From contig JAHBBC010000004.1 in NCBI GenBank assembly GCA_019915015.1, forward strand, positions 620,001-684,000: a stretch of DNA of 64,000 nucleotides. The letters are read 5' to 3'. This document shows, in pieces, positions 10,953-23,100 of this stretch. How positions within the stretch are numbered: the stretch's first letter is position 1; each line of letters starts with the position of its first letter. The notes beneath the pieces are model-generated. The model was not told the origin of the DNA. It did no database searches and saw only the letters and a list, made by a program, of their open reading frames with translations. The translations under genes were made by a program, and so were the position numbers. Source of the DNA: Auriscalpium vulgare (lineage: Eukaryota; Basidiomycota; Agaricomycetes; Russulales; Auriscalpiaceae).

Positions 10953-11243
10953 CAACAGATGGAACAATTCTCTCTCAGCGCCGCCCCTGCCCCCCCATGC
11001 CCCTTGCGCGCCACCCCAGTTTCCCTCCGCCCGACTGTCCCCACCTCTGACTCAACTCTGCCCCGGCTCCCCAGCCTCTGACTCAGGGCCACTCCGGCCC
11101 ACCATGCCCCTTGAGCGCCGCCCCAGTTTCCCATTGTCCTGACTGTCCCCGCCTCCGACTCAGCTCCGCCCCGGCCCCCGCCATGCCCCTTGAGCTCCGC
11201 CCCGGTTTCCCCCGCGTTTCGACTGTCCCCACCTCCGACTCAG
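10953..11243. repeat. GC-rich minisatellite, right arm
   Basis: Reverse-complement counterpart of 9950-10240 (C-rich on the plus strand). Confidence 0.7.
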
Positions 11244-11761
11244 CGAGCTCGGGGATACGGTGAGACTGTTTGATTTGGGTACAACAACTGTGTATATTTA
11301 TAAGTAAAATGACTGACGTGTCTTACAACAATGACCTCCATCGTTGTGCTGATGCATGATAGAACCCTGACACTCATGATTGGTACACAATCTCTGAACA
11401 ACAATGTCACTGCCAGGAGCGCAAATCACTTCTTTCAAAGTTGTATCTGCTCAATATGTGAGACTCAGCGAATCTAGAGGGCTGACAAGATGTGTGCAGC
11501 ACTCACGGTGTTTTTCAGCTTCATGTGTTCAAACATCGAGAACCCCCTTGCCATCAGCGCGCCGCCGACGCAGTCCAAACTTGCTGGTAGTGGGCCGGTG
11601 CTAAGCACGGCAGGTACGGTTCCATTTCTAATTGTTTCTGAATATCATTATGTAGTTAATGTTAGTACACCCTACTACATGTGGGTGCCCATCTTTGCTA
11701 TGCAAGAACTTGCTCAGCAACATTGTGCATTTCTCTGTGAAACATGGACACAACCATGCCC

Positions 11762-11819
11762 CAATCAATACCTGGCCGGCCTGGCTCACAAGCTTGCGCA
11801 GGCCGCCAGGTATTGATTG
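11762..11819. repeat. Strong hairpin, right arm
   Basis: Mirror copy of the 9374-9431 hairpin with the same stem. Confidence 0.75.
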
Positions 11820-11883
11820 AGGGCACGGTCTGCAATTCCATTTCTGATCGAAACGCTTACATGTATTTTAGTCCGGGTAGTAC

Positions 11884-12094
11884 TTTGGCTAGAGCTCAGA
11901 CATGACATAATTTCTAGATGCACGAATGGGGAGGTGACAGACTTAGAGGCTTTGAAAAGCCTAAAGGAATAGTTTATAGGATATGTAGTATATTGTCAAA
12001 GGCTCTGTAGTCTAGTGGTATCTTACAGTCTTCAAAACTTGGAGGCTTGCAGTTCAATTCCTGTTATGAAAAGTTTTGAACAGATTGGTAATCG
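11884..12094 (+). mobile_element. tRNA-related SINE-like insertion, right palindrome arm
   Basis: Mirror copy of 9099-9309. The 14 bp flanking repeats AGTCCGGGTAGTAC are at 11870-11883 and 12095-12108. The tRNA-like part starts at 12001, with the A box at about 12008-12018 and the B box at about 12051-12059. Because all copies share the same flanks, the insertion predates duplication of the arm. Confidence 0.5.
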
Positions 12095-12463
12095 AGTCCG
12101 GGTAGTACAGTAGCCGGAGTAGAGAGAAATGACGTGGTTTCCGAGTGCACTTGTGCTGTGCATCCGAGACTGACGTCATGGGGTCGAGCATGGGAATTAT
12201 TTACTGGAAATAGCAATTACAGAGCATTTTTATCAGACTTAGGAGCAACTGTAATTATATGCATATCTATCCTAGTTAGCCTACAAAATGCAAAATACTG
12301 ACAGAATTGAGAGTCTTTTGAAGAGGGAAGAGGTAGAAATGGGTTTACAAATGAAAATGAATCGTGAGAACATATTTGCATTTGGGGGGACAAGATGAAG
12401 GTCACAGGGGGGTCAAAAACCGCAACTGGTGCTTACATAAGAAACAATTCAAGGGAATCGTAA

Positions 12464-12734
12464 CTCACATCCACTTGCACTTTCACCTTCCTCTCATTTG
12501 CCCGGAATGATTTGCATACATTGCTTCATTTGCAGTATATTTCAGACCATAGAGCACCTACAGAAGCCGCAAAACAGTGATATATTGCAGGGCTTGAACA
12601 GCGGTAGCAGAAAGACGATGACATCACTCCGGGTTTTAAACACAATTTACGACCCCGGAATGACATCATCGCTGACATCATCACACATGATCATGTTGAT
12701 ATTATGTTGTTTACTCAAAACGTGCCCCAGCCTA
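12464..12734. repeat. Linker: diverged relative of part of the 1.4 kb unit, inverted
   Basis: In reverse complement this 271 bp block aligns with the part of the unit that includes the GATGTCATC stem-loop and the CTTCTGTANGTG..ATGGTCT stretch, at clearly lower identity than between units. It is repeated at 36089-36358 (opposite orientation) and 49397-49667 (opposite orientation). It joins the palindrome to the array. Confidence 0.75.
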
Positions 12735-13038
12735 ATGCGGGGAGAGGGTATCGGGGTCACGCACTAACAAAGCCGAGAGAAGTTGTAGTGGTGCTTGCTG
12801 GGAGTGGGCCGACGTGGAGCGCGGCAGCACGATTCCGCTCAAAGTGGTTTCTGGTTACATAATCAAATATATACATCAAATAATAGTCTTGAGACACAAT
12901 TGGATACTAAACCACAACTGGGTGGCCCTAGGGGTACCAAACAATGGTGGGCAATAATGTGCACCATTGGGCGACACCGGAGGGCATGAAATTGGGCGTG
13001 CAGTTGCAGCCTGAGGTGGTCATTGTGGGATCAAGGGC

Positions 13039-13092
13039 GATGACATCATTCCGGGTTCTAAACGTAATTCAAACCCCCGGATTGATGTCATC
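13039..13092. repeat. Conserved stem-loop in every array unit (first unit shown)
   Basis: GATGACATCATTCCGGGTT pairs with AACCCCCGGATTGATGTCATC-type sequence across a loop of about 14-17 nt. The arms contain TGACATCA/TGATGTCA, one base from the CRE-type bZIP site TGACGTCA. The diverged linkers (12464-12734, 36089-36358, 49397-49667) keep the same inverted structure with compensating differences. Confidence 0.65.
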
Positions 13093-13500
13093 GTATTTCT
13101 GCCTGTGTTGTCTGGTGCTGCTTAGTTCTGCCAACATTACTGTTCTGCAACTTCTGTATGTGTTGCATGGTCTAATAAATGGCGTATGTAGGCAATCATT
13201 TGTGTATGTTGTGTGGAGCGAAAGTGAGGAGGGGTAAAGCGTGAGTAGACATAGCGTGGGAGTGAATTCCAAAAAAGGCGACACAGACTGTCGTTGCATG
13301 GGTCGAAAAAATGCTGTATGTAGATGACATAAGCAATGATTCGTAGGAATCGTAATCGATGCAAGTCTAGATCGACCTGTCTGAGGGCGAGGGTACAAGA
13401 TGAGAGGAGGTAGCCCTGCGCCGTTCTAGCACGCACTTCAGAGTATCAGAGGGGAGCAGATACAATGAATAGGCTGAAGAGTCGTCGTATGTACATGGGG

Positions 13501-13535
13501 TTTATATAGTAAAGGAGTCTTCCGTATCAGCCAAT
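13501..13535 (-). promoter_or_regulatory. Promoter-like TATA and CCAAT block, minus strand, in every unit (first unit shown)
   Basis: On the minus strand there is CTATATAAA (13501-13509), with a CCAAT sequence (plus-strand 13531-13535) about 25 bp upstream. This spacing resembles a fungal RNA polymerase II core promoter pointing leftward. The block recurs in all units and at 5645-5670 and 48595-48640. Downstream lies a frame of 99-138 codons with no known motif; a non-coding transcript is at least as likely. No transcript data support it. Confidence 0.4.
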
Positions 13536-13570
13536 CAGTACGTGCGGGATATAAGTACCACAGCTGTTGG

Positions 13571-13597
13571 GATGCATGCAGGAGGCCTGCAGGCATA
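13571..13597. repeat. Short hairpin in every unit (first unit shown)
   Basis: ATGCATGCAGG and CCTGCAGGCAT form an 11 bp stem with one mismatch and a 3 nt loop. It is present in each unit upstream of the promoter-like block. Confidence 0.5.
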
Positions 13598-13754
13598 TCA
13601 GTCATGGATCAGTCATCCATCCGTCACATGATAAAGTAAGGTGTTAGGGGATAAGAGAAAGAAAGTCATACTATGTCCGTGCCGTTACCAAGCGAGGCAG
13701 TGCGGCGTGTAACAGTGACCCATTTCAGCGTGGTGACCCACGACGCAGTATATG

Positions 13755-14115
13755 ACTGTATGTTTCACAGCGATATACCATTGGTGTGAGTATTTCATGT
13801 GCTGTCACCCTTCGGTGTGTGTTCTTCCCAGTGTGTAGGGTTTGGTGTGTATGTTTCGCTCTCACATGATATCCGGTGTGTATATTTCACGGACGATGCC
13901 ATACGGTGTGTATATTTCACGACCGATTACTTTTCATGTGTGTTTTTCACGTCCCATCCGATGTGTATATTACACGGCCGATTGCTTTTGGTGTGTATCT
14001 TTCACGTTCAGAGGCTTGGTGTGTTTTCCTTCCTGTATCATATCAGTTTCAATGTCCCGTTTTCACGAGGGCGCATAGATTGGTGTGTTTCTTCATGGAC
14101 TATATTCAGACGTTA
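13755..14115. repeat. Iteron-like run of diverged ~30 bp repeats in every unit (first unit shown)
   Basis: About ten copies of a GGTGTGTATATTTCACG-type core recur every 26-32 bp (for example near 13783, 13813, 13844, 13875, 13905, 13991), separated by different sequence. The Harbinger element inserted inside this block of the eighth unit. All three plus-strand frames stay open over much of it, which reflects composition rather than coding. Confidence 0.7.
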
Positions 14116-17100
14116 CACTCTAGCCCGCACGCGGGATGCGGGGAGAGGGTATCGGGGTCACGCGCTAACAAAGCCGAGAGGAGTTGTAGTGGTGCTTGCT
14201 GGGAGTGGGCCGACGTGGAGCGCGGCAGCACGATTCCGCTCAAAGTGGTTTCTGGTTACATAATCAAATATATACATCAAATAATAGTCTTGAGACACAA
14301 TTGGATACTAAACCACAACTGGGTGGCCCTAGGGGTACCAAACAATGGTGGGCAATAATGTGCACCATTGGGCGACACCGGAGGGCATGAAATTGGGCGT
14401 GCAGTTGCAGCCTGAGGTGGTCATTGTGGGATCAAGGGCGATGACATCATTCCGGTTCTAAACGTAATTCAAACCCCCGGATTGATGTCATCGTATTTCT
14501 GCCTGTGTTGTCTGGTGCTGCTTAGTTCTGCCAACATTACTGTTCTGCAACTTCTGTATGTGTTGCATGGTCTAATAAATGGCGTATGTAGGCAATCATT
14601 TGTGTATGTTGTGTGGAGCGAAAGTGAGGAGGGGTAAAGCGTGAGTAGACATAGCGTGGGAGTGAATTCCAAAAAAGGCGACACAGACTGTCGTTGCATG
14701 GGTCGAAAAAATGCTGTATGTAGATGACATAAGCAATGATTCGTAGGAATCGTAATCGATGCAAGTCTAGATCGACCTGTCTGAGGGCGAGGGTACAAGA
14801 TGAGAGGAGGTAGCCCTGCGCCGTTCTAGCACGCACTTCAGAGTATCAGAGGGGAGCAGATACAAATGAATAGGCTGAAGAGTCGTCGTATGTACATGGG
14901 GTTTATATAGTAAAGGGAGTCTTCCGTATCAGCCAATCAGTACGTGCGGGATATAAGTACCACAGCTGTTGGGATGCATGCAGGAGGCCTGCAGGCATAT
15001 CAGTCATGGATCAGTCATCCATCCGTCACATGATAAAGTAAGGTGTTAGGGGATAAGAGAAAGAAAGTCATACTATGTCCGTGCCGTTACCAAGCGAGGC
15101 AGTGCGGCGTGTAACAGGTGACCCATTTCAGCGTGGTGACCCACGACGCAGTATATGACTGTATGTTTCACAGCGATATACCATTGGGTGTGAGTATTTC
15201 ATGTGCTGTCACCCTTCGGTGTGTGTTCTTCCCAGTGTGTAGGGTTTGGTGTGTATGTTTCGCTCTCACATGATATCCGGTGTGTATATTTCACGGACGA
15301 TGCCATACGGTGTGTATATTTCACGACCGATTACTTTTCATGTGTGTTTTTCACGTCCCATCCGATGTGTATATTACACGGCCGATTGCTTTTGGTGTGT
15401 ATCTTTCACGTTCAGAGGCTTGGTGTGTTTTCCTTCCTGTATCATATCAGTTTCAATGTCCCGTTTTCACGAGGGCGCATAGATTGGTGTGTTTTCTTCA
15501 TGGACTATATTCAGACGTTACACTCTAGCCCGCACGCGGGATGCGGGGAGAGGGTATCGGGGTCACGCGCTAACAAAGCCGAGAGGAGTTGTAGTGGTGC
15601 TTGCTGGGAGTGGGCCGACGTGGAGCGCGGCAGCACGATTCCGCTCAAAGTGGTTTCTGGTTACATAATCAAATATATACATCAAATAATAGTCTTGAGA
15701 CACAATTGGATACTAAACCACAACTGGGTGGCCCTAGGGGTACCAAACAATGGTGGGCAATAATGTGCACCATTGGGCGACACCGGAGGGCATGAAATTG
15801 GGCGTGCAGTTGCAGCCTGAGGTGGTCATTGTGGGATCAAGGGCGATGACATCATTCCGGGTTCTAAACGTAATTCAAACCCCCGATTGATGTCATCGTA
15901 TTTCTGCCTGTGTTGTCTGGTGCTGCTTAGTTCTGCCAACATTACTGTTCTGCAACTTCTGTATGTGTTGCATGGTCTAATAAATGGCGTATGTAGGCAA
16001 TCATTTGTGTATGTTGTGTGGAGCGAAAGTGAGGAGGGGTAAAGCGTGAGTAGACATAGCGTGGGAGTGAATTCCAAAAAAGGCGACACAGACTGTCGTT
16101 GCATGGGTCGAAAAAAATGCTGTATGTAGATGACATAAGCAATGATTCGTAGGAATCGTAATCGATGCAAGTCTAGATCGACCTGTCTGAGGGCGAGGGT
16201 ACAAGATGAGAGGAGGTAGCCCTGCGCCGTTCTAGCACGCACTTCAGAGTATCAGAGGGGAGCAGATACAAATGAATAGGCTGAAGAGTCGTCGTATGTA
16301 CATGGGGTTTATATAGTAAAGGGAGTCTTCCGTATCAGCCAATCAGTACGTGCGGGATATAAGTACCACAGCTGTTGGGATGCATGCAGGAGGCCTGCAG
16401 GCATATCAGTCATGGATCAGTCATCCATCCGTCACATGATAAAGTAAGGTGTTAGGGGATAAGAGAAAGAAAGTCATACTATGTCCGTGCCGTTACCAAG
16501 CGAGGCAGTGCGGCGTGTAACAGGTGACCCATTTCAGCGTGGTGACCCACGACGCAGTATATGACTGTATGTTTCACAGCGATATACCATTGGGTGTGAG
16601 TATTTCATGTGCTGTCACCCTTCGGTGTGTGTTCTTCCCAGTGTGTAGGGTTTGGTGTGTATGTTTCGCTCTCACATGATATCCGGTGTGTATATTTCAC
16701 GGACGATGCCATACGGTGTGTATATTTCACGACCGATTACTTTTCATGTGTGTTTTTCACGTCCCATCCGATGTGTATATTACACGGCCGATTGCTTTTG
16801 GTGTGTATCTTTCACGTTCAGAGGCTTGGTGTGTTTTCTTCCTGTATCATATCAGTTTCAATGTCCCGTTTTCACGAGGGCGCATAGATTGGTGTGTTTT
16901 CTTCATGGACTATATTCAGACGTTACACTCTAGCCCGCACGCGGGATGCGGGGAGAGGGTATCGGGGTCACGCGCTAACAAAGCGAGAGGAGTTGTAGTG
17001 GTGCTTGCTGGGAGTGGGCCGACGTGGAGCGCGGCAGCACGATTCCGCTCAAAGTGGTTTCTGGTTACATAATCAAATATATACATCAAATAATAGTCTT

Positions 17101-20100
17101 GAGACACAATTGGATACTAAACCACAACTGGGTGGCCCTAGGGGTACCAAACAATGGTGGGCAATAATGTGCACCTTGGGCGACACCGGAGGGCATGAAA
17201 TTGGGCGTGCAGTTGCAGCCTGAGGTGGTCATTGTGGGATCAAGGGCGATGACATCATTCCGGGTTCTAAACGTAATTCAACCCCGGATTGATGTCATCG
17301 TATTTCTGCCTGTGTTGTCTGGTGCTGCTTAGTTCTGCCAACATTACTGTTCTGCAACTTCTGTATGTGTTGCATGGTCTATAAATGGCGTATGTAGGCA
17401 ATCATTTGTGTATGTTGTGTGGAGCGAAAGTGAGGAGGGGTAAAGCGTGAGTAGACATAGCGTGGGAGTGAATTCCAAAAAAGGCGACACAGACTGTCGT
17501 TGCATGGGTCGAAAAAAATGCTGTATGTAGATGACATAAGCAATGATTCGTAGGAATCGTAATCGATGCAAGTCTAGATCGACCTGTCTGAGGGCGAGGG
17601 TACAAGATGAGAGGAGGTAGCCCTGCGCCGTTCTAGCACGCACTTCAGAGTATCAGAGGGGAGCAGATACAAATGAATAGGCTGAAGAGTCGTCGTATGT
17701 ACATGGGTTTATATAGTAAAGGGAGTCTTCCGTATCAGCCAATCAGTACGTGCGGGATATAAGTACCACAGCTGTTGGGATGCATGCAGGAGGCCTGCAG
17801 GCATATCAGTCATGGATCAGTCATCCATCCGTCACATGATAAAGTAAGGTGTTAGGGGATAAGAGAAAGAAAGTCATACTATGTCCGTGCCGTTACCAAG
17901 CGAGGCAGTGCGGCGTGTAACAGGTGACCCATTTCAGCGTGGTGACCCACGACGCAGTATATGACTGTATGTTTCACAGCGATATACCATTGGGTGTGAG
18001 TATTTCATGTGCTGTCACCCTTCGGTGTGTGTTCTTCCCAGTGTGTAGGGTTTGGTGTGTATGTTTCGCTCTCACATGATATCCGGTGTGTATATTTCAC
18101 GGACGATGCCATACGGTGTGTATATTTCACGACCGATTACTTTTCATGTGTGTTTTTCACGTCCCATCCGATGTGTATATTACACGGCCGATTGCTTTTG
18201 GTGTGTATCTTTCACGTTCAGAGGCTTGGTGTGTTTTCTTCCTGTATCATATCAGTTTCAATGTCCCGTTTTCACGAGGGCGCATAGATTGGTGTGTTTT
18301 CTTCATGGACTATATTCAGACGTTACACTCTAGCCCGCACGCGGGATGCGGGGAGAGGGTATCGGGGTCACGCGCTAACAAAGCCGAGAGGAGTTGTAGT
18401 GGTGCTTGCTGGGAGTGGGCCGACGTGGAGCGCGGCAGCACGATTCCGCTCAAAGTGGTTTCTGGTTACATAATCAAATATATACATCAAATAATAGTCT
18501 TGAGACACAATTGGATACTAAACCACAACTGGGTGGCCCTAGGGGTACCAAACAATGGTGGGCAATAATGTGCACCATTGGGCGACACCGGAGGGCATGA
18601 AATTGGGCGTGCAGTTGCAGCCTGAGGTGGTCATTGTGGGATCAAGGGCGATGACATCATTCCGGGTTCTAAACGTAATTCAAACCCCGGATTGATGTCA
18701 TCGTATTTCTGCCTGTGTTGTCTGGTGCTGCTTAGTTCTGCCAACATTACTGTTCTGCAACTTCTGTATGTGTTGCATGGTCTAATAAATGGCGTATGTA
18801 GGCAATCATTTGTGTATGTTGTGTGGAGCGAAAGTGAGGAGGGGTAAAGCGTGAGTAGACATAGCGTGGGAGTGAATTCCAAAAAAGGCGACACAGACTG
18901 TCGTTGCATGGGTCGAAAAAAATGCTGTATGTAGATGACATAAGCAATGATTCGTAGGAATCGTAATCGATGCAAGTCTAGATCGACCTGTCTGAGGGCG
19001 AGGGTACAAGATGAGAGGAGGTAGCCCTGCGCCGTTCTAGCACGCACTTCAGAGTATCAGAGGGGAGCAGATACAAATGAATAGGCTGAAGAGTCGTCGT
19101 ATGTACATGGGGTTTATATAGTAAAGGGAGTCTTCCGTATCAGCCAATCAGTACGTGCGGGATATAAGTACCACAGCTGTTGGGATGCATGCAGGAGGCC
19201 TGCAGGCATATCAGTCATGGATCAGTCATCCATCCGTCACATGATAAAGTAAGGTGTTAGGGGATAAGAGAAAGAAAGTCATACTATGTCCGTGCCGTTA
19301 CCAAGCGAGGCAGTGCGGCGTGTAACAGGTGACCCATTTCAGCGTGGTGACCCACGACGCAGTATATGACTGTATGTTTCACAGCGATATACCATTGGGT
19401 GTGAGTATTTCATGTGCTGTCACCCTTCGGTGTGTGTTCTTCCCAGTGTGTAGGGTTTGGTGTGTATGTTTCGCTCTCACATGATATCCGGTGTGTATAT
19501 TTCACGGACGATGCCATACGGTGTGTATATTTCACGACCGATTACTTTTCATGTGTGTTTTTCACGTCCCATCCGATGTGTATATTACACGGCCGATTGC
19601 TTTTGGTGTGTATCTTTCACGTTCAGAGGCTTGGTGTGTTTTCCTTCCTGTATCATATCAGTTTCAATGTCCCGTTTTCACGAGGGCGCATAGATTGGTG
19701 TGTTTTCTTCATGGACTATATTCAGACGTTACACTCTAGCCCGCACGCGGGATGCGGGGAGAGGGTATCGGGGTCACGCGCTAACAAAGCCGAGAGGAGT
19801 TGTAGTGGTGCTTGCTGGGAGTGGGCCGACGTGGAGCGCGGCAGCACGATTCCGCTCAAAGTGGTTTCTGGTTACATAATCAAATATATACATCAAATAA
19901 TAGTCTTGAGACACAATTGGATACTAAACCACAACTGGGTGGCCCTAGGGGTACCAAACAATGGTGGGCAATAATGTGCACCATTGGGCGACACCGGAGG
20001 GCATGAAATTGGGCGTGCAGTTGCAGCCTGAGGTGGTCATTGTGGGATCAAGGGCGATGACATCATTCCGGGTTCTAAACGTAATTCAAACCCCCGGATT

Positions 20101-23100
20101 GATGTCATCGTATTTCTGCCTGTGTTGTCTGGTGCTGCTTAGTTCTGCCAACATTACTGTTCTGCAACTTCTGTATGTGTTGCATGGTCTAATAAATGGC
20201 GTATGTAGGCAATCATTTGTGTATGTTGTGTGGAGCGAAAGTGAGGAGGGGTAAAGCGTGAGTAGACATAGCGTGGGAGTGAATTCCAAAAAGGCGACAC
20301 AGACTGTCGTTGCATGGGTCGAAAAAAATGCTGTATGTAGATGACATAAGCAATGATTCGTAGGAATCGTAATCGATGCAAGTCTAGATCGACCTGTCTG
20401 AGGGCGAGGGTACAAGATGAGAGGAGGTAGCCCTGCGCCGTTCTAGCACGCACTTCAGAGTATCAGAGGGGAGCAGATACAAATGAATAGGCTGAAGAGT
20501 CGTCGTATGTACATGGGGTTTATATAGTAAAGGGAGTCTTCCGTATCAGCCAATCAGTACGTGCGGGATATAAGTACCACAGCTGTTGGGATGCATGCAG
20601 GAGGCCTGCAGGCATATCAGTCATGGATCAGTCATCCATCCGTCACATGATAAAGTAAGGTGTTAGGGGATAAGAGAAAGAAAGTCATACTATGTCCGTG
20701 CCGTTACCAAGCGAGGCAGTGCGGCGTGTAACAGGTGACCCATTTCAGCGTGGTGACCCACGACGCAGTATATGACTGTATGTTTCACAGCGATATACCA
20801 TTGGGTGTGAGTATTTCATGTGCTGTCACCCTTCGGTGTGTGTTCTTCCCAGTGTGTAGGGTTTGGTGTGTATGTTTCGCTCTCACATGATATCCGGTGT
20901 GTATATTTCACGGACGATGCCATACGGTGGTGTATATTTCACGACCGATTACTTTTCATGTGTGTTTTTCACGTCCCATCCGATGTGTATATTACACGGC
21001 CGATTGCTTTTGGTGTGTATCTTTCACGTTCAGAGGCTTGGTGTGTTTTCCTTCCTGTATCATATCAGTTTCAATGTCCCGTTTTCACGAGGGCGCATAG
21101 ATTGGTGTGTTTTCTTCATGGACTATATTCAGACGTTACACTCTAGCCCGCACGCGGGATGCGGGGAGAGGGTATCGGGGTCACGCGCTAACAAAGCCGA
21201 GAGGAGTTGTAGTGGTGCTTGCTGGGAGTGGGCCGACGTGGAGCGCGGCAGCACGATTCCGCTCAAAGTGGTTTCTGGTTACATAATCAAATATATACAT
21301 CAAATAATAGTCTTGAGACACAATTGGATACTAAACCACAACTGGGTGGCCCTAGGGGTACCAAACAATGGTGGGCAATAATGTGCACCATTGGGCGACA
21401 CCGGAGGGCATGAAATTGGGCGTGCAGTTGCAGCCTGAGGTGGTCATTGTGGGATCAAGGGCGATGACATCATTCCGGGTTCTAAACGTAATTCAAACCC
21501 CGGATTGATGTCATCGTATTTCTGCCTGTGTTGTCTGGTGCTGCTTAGTTCTGCCAACATTACTGTTCTGCAACTTCTGTATGTGTTGCATGGTCTAATA
21601 AATGGCGTATGTAGGCAATCATTTGTGTATGTTGTGTGGAGCGAAAGTGAGGAGGGGTAAAGCGTGAGTAGACATAGCGTGGGAGTGAATTCCAAAAAAG
21701 GCGACACAGACTGTCGTTGCATGGGTCGAAAAAAATGCTGTATGTAGATGACATAAGCAATGATTCGTAGGAATCGTAATCGATGCAAGTCTAGATCGAC
21801 CTGTCTGAGGGCGAGGGTACAAGATGAGAGGAGGTAGCCCTGCGCCGTTCTAGCACGCACTTCAGAGTATCAGAGGGGAGCAGATACAAATGAATAGGCT
21901 GAAGAGTCGTCGTATGTACATGGGGTTTATATAGTAAAGGGAGTCTTCCGTATCAGCCAATCAGTACGTGCGGGATATAAGTACCACAGCTGTTGGGATG
22001 CATGCAGGAGGCCTGCAGGCATATCAGTCATGGATCAGTCATCCATCCGTCACATGATAAAGTAAGGTGTTAGGGGATAAGAGAAAGAAAGTCATACTAT
22101 GTCCGTGCCGTTACCAAGCGAGGCAGTGCGGCGTGTAACAGGTGACCCATTTCAGCGTGGTGACCCACGACGCAGTATATGACTGTATGTTTCACAGCGA
22201 TATACCATTGGGTGTGAGTATTTCATGTGCTGTCACCCTTCGGTGTGTGTTCTTCCCAGTGTGTAGGGTTTGGTGTGTATGTTTCGCTCTCACATGATAT
22301 CCGGTGTGTATATTTCACGGACGATGCCATACGGTGTGTATATTTCACGACCGATTACTTTTCATGTGTGTTTTTCACGTCCCATCCGATGTGTATATTA
22401 CACGGCCGATTGCTTTTGGTGTGTATCTTTCACGTTCAGAGGCTTGGTGTGTTTTCCTTCCTGTATCATATCAGTTTCAATGTCCCGTTTTCACGAGGGC
22501 GCATAGATTGGTGTGTTTTCTTCATGGACTATATTCAGACGTTACACTCTAGCCCGCACGCGGCGATGCGGGGAGAGGGTATCGGGGTCACGCGCTAACA
22601 AAGCCGAGAGGAGTTGTAGTGGTGCTTGCTGGGAGTGGGCCGACGTGGAGCGCGGCAGCACGATTCCGCTCAAAGTGGTTTCTGGTTACATAATCAAATA
22701 TATACATCAAATAATAGTCTTGAGACACAATTGGATACTAAACCACAACTGGGTGGCCCTAGGGGTACCAAACAATGGTGGGCAATAATGTGCACCATTG
22801 GGCGACACCGGAGGGCATGAAATTGGGCGTGCAGTTGCAGCCTGAGGTGGTCATTGTGGGATCAAGGGCGATGACATCATTCCGGGTTCTAAACGTAATT
22901 CAAACCCCCGGATTGATGTCATCGTATTTCTGCCTGTGTTGTCTGGTGCTGCTTAGTTCTGCCAACATTACTGTTCTGCAACTTCTGTATGTGTTGCATG
23001 GTCTAATAAATGGCGTATGTAGGCAATCATTTGTGTATGTTGTGTGGAGCGAAAGTGAGGAGGGGTAAAGCGTGAGTAGACATAGCGTGGGAGTGAATTC

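Larger units (their letters stand above)
8730..12463. repeat. 3.7 kb palindrome (inverted repeat) with asymmetric GC-rich core
   Basis: Blocks on the left reappear in reverse complement on the right, with mirror sums of 21193. Examples: 8788-8976 with 12217-12405; 9377-9703 with 11490-11816; 10318-10441 with 10752-10875. The centre is near 10596/10597. Both outer ends carry TTACGATTCC followed by CTTGAAT. Symmetry breaks in the core, about 10450-10745, where minisatellite repeats are arranged differently. The arms differ by scattered substitutions, so this is not a simple sequencing fold-back. Open frames of 60-108 codons recur in both arms and in the third copy but match nothing I know. Confidence 0.92.

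Noticed and set aside
12001..12072. Functional tRNA gene
   Set aside because: A and B boxes fit, but the acceptor stem does not pair, the anticodon loop lacks U before the anticodon and the T loop is one base too long.
8730..12463. Assembly fold-back artefact as the whole explanation for the palindrome
   Set aside because: Arms differ by many substitutions, the core is asymmetric, and an independent third arm copy matches one arm specifically. It still deserves read-level confirmation.
13501..13909. Array unit as a tandem solo LTR because of its TATA/CCAAT block
   Set aside because: No TG..CA ends, no target duplication and no primer-binding site or polypurine tract could be identified.
13755..14115. 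CRISPR-like array (regular repeats with unique spacers)
   Set aside because: Repeats are diverged, the spacers are identical from unit to unit, no cas genes exist and the setting is fungal.
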